Shown here: positions 30,183 to 35,833 of the stretch, piece by piece | How positions within the stretch are numbered: position 1 is the stretch's first letter | How the letters are laid out: every line of letters starts with the position of its first letter | DNA from: Ruminococcus flavefaciens | GTDB lineage: Bacteria; Bacillota; Clostridia; Oscillospirales; Ruminococcaceae | Direction of reading: 5' to 3' | DNA: 35,833 bases | Assembly: GCA_902766595.1 (NCBI GenBank) | Contig: CACXEJ010000024.1 | Coordinates: 1 to 35,833 of the forward strand | Program-made: the position numbers and the translations under genes | Notes under the pieces: generated by a model | Told to the model about the DNA's origin: nothing | Databases searched by the model: none | What the model saw: only the letters and a program-made list of their open reading frames with translations

Positions 30183-31277
30183 TCAGAATATGAGCTGACC
30201 GATGACGGCGTTTGAAACGAGGAAGCCCTCCGGCGTGAGGGAGAGCTTTCTGCCGTCGAAGCGGACATAGCCAGCCTCTGCGAGCGCAGGGGCTTTTTTT
30301 TCGATAGAACGGCGGTGCTCAGGAAAATCGTCGAGGTCGATGCCCTCCGTAAGTCTCAGGCGGAGCATAGCGGTCTCCTCAAAGCCGCAGGGAGCGTCGT
30401 CGGTAACCTCCTCGGTCTGGAAGTCCTGCCCGGTGAATTGCCCTATATCACGCGGAACAGCGAAGCGCTTGCCGCCATAGCAGGAATGCGCGGCAGGACC
30501 TATGCCGAGGTAGTCCTGACACTTCCAGTAGCGGCAGTTGTGGCGGCTCTCGAAGTCTTTCCGTGCAAAATTCGAGATCTCGTACTGTTCAAAGCCGTTT
30601 TCAGCCATAATGCGGACTGTTTCGAGGTAGAGCTCCGCGGAAAGATCATCGTCGGGGAGCTCTTTAAGGAACTCGCTTTCGGCGAACGGAGTCCCTTCCT
30701 CGGCTTTGAGGATATAGGCGGAGATGTGCTGTATCGGCAGAGCGGCGAGCCTTTCGGCAGAGCGCCGGAGCTTTTCCGGAGACTGACCGGGCAGAGCTAT
30801 CATCAGGTCGCAGGAAATATTTCCGAAACCGGCAGCGGCTGCGTCGCGGACTGCCTTTTCGGCGCGTTCAGCCGAATGAGTTCGTCCGAGCATTTTCAGC
30901 TCGTCATCAAGCAGCGACTGCACACCGACAGAGAGTCTGTTAATGCCGGAATTGCGCAGTATTGAGAGCTTTTCGGGAGTCAGGGTATTCGGGTTCGCCT
31001 CGAGGGTTATCTCAGCTGAGTCCGACAGCCGGAAGCTGTTCCGCACCTCGGAGATGATACTGCCGAGCTGCTCCGGAGTGAGGAGCGAGGGAGTTCCGCC
31101 GCCGAAATACAGGGTGGAAACTGTTCGTTCAGGCTCGGAGTAATGCCGGATATTGCGGAGAACGGCGTCGGTGTACGCGCTGACAGTGCCGGCGCAATAC
31201 GGGACGGAGTAGAAGTCGCAGTATGGGCATTTTCTGCCGCAGAACGGCACATGGATATAGATGCCGAGGTCGTTCAT
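30183..31277 (-). CDS. hemW: Radical SAM protein HemW (coproporphyrinogen oxidase-like, heme chaperone)
   Basis: A 364-residue radical SAM protein. The iron-sulfur motif is CGRKCPYCDF near residues 13-22 (CxxxCxxC followed by DF, as in HemW rather than true HemN). Further motifs are YFGGGTPSLL, LEANPNT, GVQS, and NCRYWKCQDYLGIGPAAHS. HemW proteins bind heme and are not proven oxidases. The start codon overlaps the stop of the upstream gene by one base. Downstream of lepA with two small genes between, as in many Firmicutes. Confidence 0.93.
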   Translation of the reverse strand: MNDLGIYIHVPFCGRKCPYCDFYSVPYCAGTVSAYTDAVLRNIRHYSEPERTVSTLYFGGGTPSLLTPEQLGSIISEVRNSFRLSDSAEITLEANPNTLTPEKLSILRNSGINRLSVGVQSLLDDELKMLGRTHSAERAEKAVRDAAAAGFGNISCDLMIALPGQSPEKLRRSAERLAALPIQHISAYILKAEEGTPFAESEFLKELPDDDLSAELYLETVRIMAENGFEQYEISNFARKDFESRHNCRYWKCQDYLGIGPAAHSCYGGKRFAVPRDIGQFTGQDFQTEEVTDDAPCGFEETAMLRLRLTEGIDLDDFPEHRRSIEKKAPALAEAGYVRFDGRKLSLTPEGFLVSNAVIGQLIF

Positions 31278-31609
31278 CAGTAGTCGCGTCTGATCGACTC
31301 GGTCATTTTGAAGAAGAAAGCGTTGACGAGTCTCGGCACGATGAATTCAGCGAGCAGCATCAGGAGCATCAGCGGAAATTCGCGCCTTGCGAGAAAGTCG
31401 TAGTTCTGCGAGATGAGGAAGAGTGTGACGAAGCAGACAAAAATTATAAGGCTGAAAATGGCGTTGAAAATGGTCGCGCCCTTTCCGTTGACGCAGAGCT
31501 TTCCGCAGTGCTTGCAAGGTCTGCCCTTGGAATTCATTTTGCCAGCCATAGCCTTAGTGTACGGATTGAAGCCCTTTTTGCCGCAGCAGGGGCAAGTGTA
31601 GATACTCAT
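31277..31609 (-). CDS. Zinc-ribbon membrane protein, hypothetical
   Basis: A 110-residue protein. The N-terminus has two CxxC pairs (CPCC at 6-9 and CKHC near 32-35) forming a zinc ribbon, followed by two hydrophobic helices near 47-67 and 77-95. No specific family name. A good AAAGGA ribosome site precedes the ATG. Overlap with hemW by one base suggests coupling. Confidence 0.8.
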   Translation of the reverse strand: MSIYTCPCCGKKGFNPYTKAMAGKMNSKGRPCKHCGKLCVNGKGATIFNAIFSLIIFVCFVTLFLISQNYDFLARREFPLMLLMLLAEFIVPRLVNAFFFKMTESIRRDY

Positions 31610-31623
31610 AATATATCCTTTCT

Positions 31624-32052
31624 TTAAGCCTTCTCTTCTGAGTCGGCGGAGAGTTTTTTGCTTTCAGGGAGCTCGTTCAGCAGTGGAGCAGTTCCGGTCG
31701 TTTCCGGGAGTACCGGAGTCATTCCGGCTAAAGCGAGTTTTGCAGCCTTTCTGCGCTTCCTGCACCGGCAGAAAATTGCCTGTGCGTGGAGCAAGATGAG
31801 AGTGAGCAGAAGTATGCCGATGAACAGCCATATGAAACGGAAGCTGTCGTCGCCGACCGCGAGCCCCCATAAGAGGAGCAGCGGCGCTGTGACGCAGAAA
31901 TTCATAAGGGAGAAATCGCGGCATCTTATCCTGAACCAGCGGAAGAAGCGTCCGGGAGCGGTGTTTCTTCCGGTGAGCGGCTCAGCGATGACCGTTATCA
32001 GTGAAACGAGGAAAAATAGCGATGCCAAGCCGAGAATAACGTAATTGACCAT
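31624..32052 (-). CDS. Hypothetical membrane protein
   Basis: A 142-residue protein with three hydrophobic segments (near 4-23, 50-66 and 71-90) followed by a basic stretch (CRCRKRRKAAK) and a polar C-terminal tail of about 40 residues. No family recognised. AGGAGGT precedes the ATG. It lies 11 nt after lepA in what looks like one operon. Confidence 0.75.
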   Translation of the reverse strand: MVNYVILGLASLFFLVSLITVIAEPLTGRNTAPGRFFRWFRIRCRDFSLMNFCVTAPLLLLWGLAVGDDSFRFIWLFIGILLLTLILLHAQAIFCRCRKRRKAAKLALAGMTPVLPETTGTAPLLNELPESKKLSADSEEKA

Positions 32053-32063
32053 AGTACCTCCTG

Positions 32064-33866
32064 TCAGCTGTCGAGCTTCAGAACGCTCATAAACGCCTCC
32101 TGCGGAACCTCTACAGTGCCGAGCTGGCGCATACGTTTTTTACCTTCCTTCTGCTTTTCGAGGAGCTTCTTCTTACGGGTTATGTCGCCGCCGTAGCACT
32201 TCGCAAGAACGTCCTTGCGCACAGCCTTGACGGTCTCGCGGGCGATTATCTTGCCGCCGATAGCAGCCTGTATCGGTACCTCAAAGAGCTGGCGCGGAAT
32301 GTTATCCTTGAGCTTTTCTGCTATTTTACGAGCTCTGGGGTAAGCCTTGTCTGCGTGAACGATGAATGAGAGCGCGTCAACGATGTCTCCGTTGAGGAGA
32401 ATGTCGAGCTTGACCAGTTTCGACGGAGCGTAGCCCATCATCTCGTAATCGAACGAAGCATAGCCCTTTGTTCTCGATTTGAGGACGTCGAAGAAGTCGT
32501 AAACTATCTCGTTGAGCGGCAGCTCGTAGTGGAGCTCGACACGGGTGTCGTCAAGGTACTTCATATCCTTGAAATTGCCGCGTCTGTCCTGACAGAGCTC
32601 CATAATGTTGCCGACGTAGTCGGAGGGGGCGAGTATGCTCGCCTTGACCATAGGCTCTTCAGCACACTGTATGAGAGCCGGATCAGGGTAATTGGTCGGG
32701 TTGTCGATGTACTGCACCTCGCCGTTCGTGAATGTTACCTTGTAGATAACCGAGGGAGCTGTGGTAATGAGGTCGAGGTTGTATTCGCGCTCGAGACGTT
32801 CCTGTATTATCTCCATATGGAGGAGTCCGAGGAAGCCGCAGCGGAAGCCGAAGCCGAGTGCGATAGAGGTCTCGGGTTCAAAGGAAAGGGAAGCATCGTT
32901 GAGCTGGAGCTTTTCGAGAGCATCTCTGAGATCGCCGTACTTTGCACCGTCTGCTGGGTAGATACCGGAGAAAACCATCGGGTTGACCTTGCGGTAACCG
33001 GGGAGCGGTTCATCGCAGGGGTTATCGTCATTGGTGACGGTGTCACCGACTCTCGTGTCACCGATACTCTTGATAGAAGCCGCGATATAGCCAACTTCAC
33101 CGGCTTCGAGCGAGCCGTTGTTGTTGAGGGAGGAAGCGTCCATAAAGCCGGCTTCAACAACGTTGAAGACCGCTCCGGTAGCCATAAGCCGTATATTGTC
33201 TCCGACTCTGACCGTGCCCTCCTTAACTCTTACATATATAATAACGCCCTTGTAGGAGTCGTAGTAGCTGTCGAATATGAGTGCCTTGAGCGGCTTGTCG
33301 GGATCGCCCTTGGGGGCAGGTATATCGGTGACTATCTTTTCGAGGACGGCTTCGATGTTCGTGCCCATTTTCGCGGAGATACGCGGAGCGTCCATAGCCG
33401 GTATGCCGATTACGTTCTCGACCTCAGCGCAGACTCTTTCCGGATCAGCTGAGGGGAGGTCGATCTTGTTCACGACAGGAACGACTTCGAGATCGTGCTC
33501 AATAGCGAGATATGTGTTGGCAAGCGTCTGAGCCTCGATGCCCTGAGAAGCGTCAACGACGAGGATAGCGCCCTCGCAGGCTGCGAGGGAACGGGATACC
33601 TCATAGTTGAAGTCAACGTGACCGGGAGTGTCGATGAGGTTGAAGATGTAGTCCTCACCGTCCTGCGCGGTGTATTTCAGGCGGACTGCACGGGCTTTGA
33701 TAGTGATGCCGCGCTCGCGCTCGATGTCCATATTGTCGAGGAGCTGCTCCTCCATATCACGGATAGCGACGGTCTCGGTCTTTTCGAGAATACGGTCGGC
33801 AAGGGTGGACTTACCGTGGTCTATATGTGCAATAATGCAGAAATTTCTGATTTTTTCGTTTGCCAA
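32064..33866 (-). CDS. lepA: Elongation factor 4 (LepA)
   Basis: A 600-residue translational GTPase of exact family length. G1 AHIDHGKST near 13-21, the RGITIKA switch, G3 DTPGHVDF, G4 NKIDLP, and the LepA-specific C-terminal domain with [20 protein letters not shown]-type motif (near 560-580). It acts on stalled or back-translocated ribosomes at the membrane and in initiation. The start codon is TTG (33864-33866), preceded by GAGGTAAC; no better ATG is near and MANEKIRNF is the expected N-terminus. Confidence 0.97.
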   Translation of the reverse strand: MANEKIRNFCIIAHIDHGKSTLADRILEKTETVAIRDMEEQLLDNMDIERERGITIKARAVRLKYTAQDGEDYIFNLIDTPGHVDFNYEVSRSLAACEGAILVVDASQGIEAQTLANTYLAIEHDLEVVPVVNKIDLPSADPERVCAEVENVIGIPAMDAPRISAKMGTNIEAVLEKIVTDIPAPKGDPDKPLKALIFDSYYDSYKGVIIYVRVKEGTVRVGDNIRLMATGAVFNVVEAGFMDASSLNNNGSLEAGEVGYIAASIKSIGDTRVGDTVTNDDNPCDEPLPGYRKVNPMVFSGIYPADGAKYGDLRDALEKLQLNDASLSFEPETSIALGFGFRCGFLGLLHMEIIQERLEREYNLDLITTAPSVIYKVTFTNGEVQYIDNPTNYPDPALIQCAEEPMVKASILAPSDYVGNIMELCQDRRGNFKDMKYLDDTRVELHYELPLNEIVYDFFDVLKSRTKGYASFDYEMMGYAPSKLVKLDILLNGDIVDALSFIVHADKAYPRARKIAEKLKDNIPRQLFEVPIQAAIGGKIIARETVKAVRKDVLAKCYGGDITRKKKLLEKQKEGKKRMRQLGTVEVPQEAFMSVLKLDS

Positions 33867-33909
33867 AGCGTTACCTCTTTTCTATGCCTTCGCATAATAT
33901 ATCATTATA

Positions 33910-33938
33910 AGTATAGCAGAAAAGCGGAGGTTTGTAAA
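33910..33938 (-). promoter_or_regulatory. Promoter of lepA
   Basis: Minus strand TTTACA (33933-33938), 17 nt, TATACT (33910-33915), about 44 nt upstream of the TTG start. Confidence 0.65.
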
Positions 33939-33975
33939 GAGCTTTTTGCGCCGTACAGTGAAAAAAGCAGCGCAG

Positions 33976-34004
33976 TTGACAAAGAGGGAGCGTTGCTGTA
34001 TAAT
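33976..34004 (+). promoter_or_regulatory. Consensus promoter of dcd
   Basis: TTGACA (33976-33981), 17 nt, TATAAT (33999-34004), perfect consensus, 40 nt upstream of the dcd start codon. Confidence 0.9.
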
Positions 34005-34044
34005 CATTACTATAATAAATAATAGAATGAGTGGAGGTACTGGA

Positions 34045-34581
34045 ATGATACTTTCGGATAGAAAAATTATGAGTATGCTTGATGAGAAGAAGCTGGTGAT
34101 AGAACCGCTTACGCCTGAGCAGATACAGCCTGCAAGCGTAGACATAAGGCTGGGAAACACTTTCAGCGTGGCAGGGGACACTTCTACCGGCATAATCACG
34201 CTCGATGAGCCGATAAAGTACAACACTATAACGTCTGACAATTACCTGATACTGCCGGGACAGTTCGTTCTTGCGACAACTATGGAATATTTTGAGCTGC
34301 CTGACAACCTCACTGCATTTGTTGAGGGGAGAAGCTCGCTCGGACGTATGGGACTCTTTATCCAGAATGCCGGTTGGGTTGATCCCGGTTTCAAAGGCGA
34401 GATAACGCTTGAACTCTTCAATGCAAACAGGTGTGCTATTGAGCTTAAAGCCGGTAGACGTGTCGGACAGCTTGTATTTGCAGAAATGGACGGTGCTGCT
34501 CTTAACCCTTACAGAGGTAAGTATCAGGGACAGAAGGGCGCGACAGGTTCAAGAGTGTATATGGATAAGGATAAAGACTAA
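34045..34581 (+). CDS. dcd: dCTP deaminase
   Basis: A 178-residue trimeric dUTPase-fold enzyme. Motifs: [11 protein letters not shown] near 22-32, [11 protein letters not shown] near 93-103, and the catalytic [15 protein letters not shown] near 108-122 with the general-base Glu. It converts dCTP to dUTP; some homologues also hydrolyse dUTP to dUMP, which cannot be settled by eye. The ATG at 34045 follows GGAGGT; a 33-codon in-frame extension to 33946 would span the promoter and is rejected. Single-gene unit with promoter and terminator. Confidence 0.93.
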   Translation: MILSDRKIMSMLDEKKLVIEPLTPEQIQPASVDIRLGNTFSVAGDTSTGIITLDEPIKYNTITSDNYLILPGQFVLATTMEYFELPDNLTAFVEGRSSLGRMGLFIQNAGWVDPGFKGEITLELFNANRCAIELKAGRRVGQLVFAEMDGAALNPYRGKYQGQKGATGSRVYMDKDKD

Positions 34582-34607
34582 ACAAAATGTGTTTAATAAA
34601 TAAAGTA

Positions 34608-34648
34608 ATCCCCGGAGCGGCCTTGTGAACTGCTTCGGGGATATTTCT
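34608..34648. terminator. Terminator between dcd and spo0A (convergent)
   Basis: A 13-bp stem with three G-U pairs (34608-34620 with 34630-34642), 9-nt loop, then ATTTCTT on the plus strand. On the minus strand it is followed by a T-rich run, so it can serve both genes. Confidence 0.8.
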
Positions 34649-34663
34649 TGAATATATGGAGCT

Positions 34664-35410
34664 TTACTGATTTTTGAGCTGGAGTCTGAGCGTATCGGTT
34701 ACGAGTGCGATAAACTCAGAATTTGTGGGCTTTGATTTAGTGCCGGAAGCGGAATATCCGAAATATGAGTAGAATTCCGAGGTGCCGCTGCGTCCCCATG
34801 CTAACTCGATCGCGTGGCGGATCGAGCGCTCAACACGGGAAGAAGTCGTGCTGAACTGCATTGCGATAGTCGGATAGAGCAGCTTTGTGACACATTCCAT
34901 CAGACTTTTGTCGTAAAGTGAATTGATTATGGCGCTTCTCAGGTAATTGTAGCCTTTGATATGTGCCGGGACACCGAGCTTGTGAATGATTTCCGTAACC
35001 ATGATTTCAATGTCGGTAGCTGTTTCGGTCTGGAGCGTGGCGCGAGCTTTGTTGACTGCTTCGGTTATGTCGTCAAGAGAGAAGTCCTGAGGTAGACAGC
35101 GGTATGCACCCTTTTCTTTTGACATACGAATGATTAGCGGATTAATTGTGTCGGAAATGACGATAAACACTGGTATTTTCTTTTTCATATCTTTCAGATC
35201 TTCGATCATAAGAAGAGAGTCTGTCTGGTCGAAAATGAGATCACAGATTACAATATCCGGCTCATCTTTCACGATGGCGTTGAAAATGACATTGTAGTCA
35301 TTTTTGCGCGTATACGCGAAAACATCGTCGCTGTGGAGATGTGATGCAACTTTGATTCCTGTTTCGATTGTGTCGTCACCTATTAAGATTTTTACTGCGT
35401 TTTTGTTCAT
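34664..35410 (-). CDS. spo0A: Sporulation master regulator Spo0A with divergent receiver
   Basis: A 248-residue response regulator. The C-terminal Spo0A DNA-binding domain is well conserved: HKLGVPAHIKGYNYLRSAI, KLLYPTIAMQFSTTSSRVER, RHAIELAWGRS and KPTNSEFIAL. The receiver keeps the acidic pair D12-D13, the phospho-acceptor D57 and S86, but the usual invariant Lys before Pro (LKPFD) is replaced (YRCLPQDF, 103-110), and the MP that follows the acceptor Asp is changed (DLIFDQ). This suggests altered phospho-signalling. Together with spoIIA it argues for a sporulating lineage. AGGAGA ribosome site; own promoter. Confidence 0.92.
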   Translation of the reverse strand: MNKNAVKILIGDDTIETGIKVASHLHSDDVFAYTRKNDYNVIFNAIVKDEPDIVICDLIFDQTDSLLMIEDLKDMKKKIPVFIVISDTINPLIIRMSKEKGAYRCLPQDFSLDDITEAVNKARATLQTETATDIEIMVTEIIHKLGVPAHIKGYNYLRSAIINSLYDKSLMECVTKLLYPTIAMQFSTTSSRVERSIRHAIELAWGRSGTSEFYSYFGYSASGTKSKPTNSEFIALVTDTLRLQLKNQ

Positions 35411-35454
35411 GATTTTGTCTCCTGTTTAGATATAGTGATTTTGTGTGTATCAAT

Positions 35455-35497
35455 ATTATACATCATAAATCGTAGCTAATCAATAGATTGTGACAAA
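35455..35497 (-). promoter_or_regulatory. Promoter of spo0A with a possible Spo0A box
   Basis: Minus strand TTGATT (35478-35483), 17 nt, TATAAT (35455-35460). Just upstream, TTTGTCACA (35489-35497 on the minus strand) matches the Spo0A box TTTGTCGAA in all but one or two bases, hinting at autoregulation. Confidence 0.6.
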
Positions 35498-35709
35498 AAA
35501 TATGTACAGATTTCAAAAATCGTTTATTCTGACTATACTTTGCTACAAATTTACAGCATCCTATGTTATATTTTACAATAACTTACTATATATAACTTCT
35601 GGCAGCATATTTATGATTAAAGATTATTCTTCTGAAGGTAACAGCTTTTTTATATTTGAAATTAATAATTTTTATATTTTGTTATAATAAAAAAATAAAG
35701 AGACGGGTA
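35498..35709. other. AT-rich intergenic region, nothing assigned
   Basis: Very AT-rich DNA between the spo0A promoter and the tRNA promoter. Open frames occur by composition (for example 35490-35687) but lack ribosome sites and coding character. I see no convincing gene, repeat or terminator. Confidence 0.6.
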
Positions 35710-35738
35710 TTGACAATTGTTTCTCATTGGTGTATAAT
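35710..35738 (+). promoter_or_regulatory. Consensus promoter of tRNA-Leu
   Basis: TTGACA (35710-35715), 17 nt, TATAAT (35733-35738), perfect consensus, 12 nt before the mature tRNA 5' end. Confidence 0.9.
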
Positions 35739-35750
35739 TATTGAGTAATT

Positions 35751-35833
35751 GCGAGTGTGCTGGAATAGGCAGACAGGCACGTTTGAGGGGCGTGTGTCGA
35801 GAGACGTATGGGTTCAAGTCCCATTACTCGCAC
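35751..35833 (+). tRNA. tRNA-Leu (anticodon GAG)
   Basis: Class II tRNA. Acceptor GCGAGTG pairs with TACTCGC; anticodon stem CACGT/GCGTG encloses the loop TTGAGGG, giving anticodon GAG. A long variable arm (GTC-GAGA-GAC) and the T arm ATGGG-TTCAAGT-CCCAT are present. The window ends at the discriminator A plus one C, so presence of encoded CCA cannot be judged. Confidence 0.93.

Noticed and set aside
32529-33452. 307-codon open frame antisense to lepA
   Set aside because: Shadow of lepA, whose full set of GTPase motifs is on the minus strand.
35490-35687. 65-codon frame in the AT-rich gap before tRNA-Leu
   Set aside because: AT-driven composition, no ribosome site, and it begins inside the spo0A promoter region.

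Overview
The window reads as chromosome of a Gram-positive, spore-forming gut Clostridia, most like Ruminococcus or a close relative in Oscillospiraceae. This rests on gene content (Spo0A, a complete spoIIA operon, the phoH-ybeY-era-yqzL-recO order, a lepA-hemW cluster, a polyamine operon of the kind seen in gut Firmicutes), on AGGAGG-type ribosome sites, and on many TTGACA-17-TATAAT promoters. The genus is inferred, not proven. Nearly all of the window is core chromosome; I see no phage, intact insertion sequence or CRISPR array.

Layout. 1-65: 5' end of gap (minus). 340-5008: a degenerate kinase-like protein, a CYTH enzyme, then phoH, ybeY, era, a YqzL-like micro-gene and recO, tightly packed. 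5035-10044: mutS2 and a large YfhO-type membrane protein. 10049-18231: a nine-gene polyamine operon (speD, speA, DUF2798-like, speE, speB, DUF3592-like, carboxynorspermidine dehydrogenase, ybjQ, nspC). It has its own consensus promoter, a structured leader of about 250 nt with a terminator touching the speD ribosome site, and a strong bidirectional terminator at its end. 18236-18898 (minus): two related micro-peptide genes, each with its own promoter, and a 48-codon gene. 18999-20137: rhodanese and ThiF/MoeB-like E1 enzyme, divergent with only 29 bp between start codons. 20193-20603: a promoter, a frameshifted gene remnant and a terminator. 20722-27472 (minus): amidohydrolase, comF, rmuC, an rlmL-like methyltransferase and a class A penicillin-binding protein with a long Gly/Ala/Glu repeat tail. 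27661-28594: a BofC-like small protein and a flavin reductase. 28773-30180: spoIIAA-spoIIAB-sigF. 30183-33866 (minus): hemW, two small membrane proteins and lepA. 34045-34581: dcd. 34664-35410 (minus): spo0A with a divergent receiver. 35751-35833: tRNA-Leu(GAG), cut off at the window end before CCA.

How the genes work together. The polyamine operon can make agmatine from arginine, putrescine from agmatine, and spermidine by two chemically different routes: decarboxylated S-adenosylmethionine plus SpeE, and aspartate semialdehyde plus CASDH/NspC. Its leader can fold into two mutually exclusive states, terminator or an 11-bp antiterminator, so a ligand-sensing RNA is the leading hypothesis. The sporulation genes (Spo0A, SpoIIAA/AB, sigma F) form the entry and forespore control points. 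The strongest leads are the speD leader, the tandem micro-peptide units, the PBP tail repeat and the Spo0A receiver changes.
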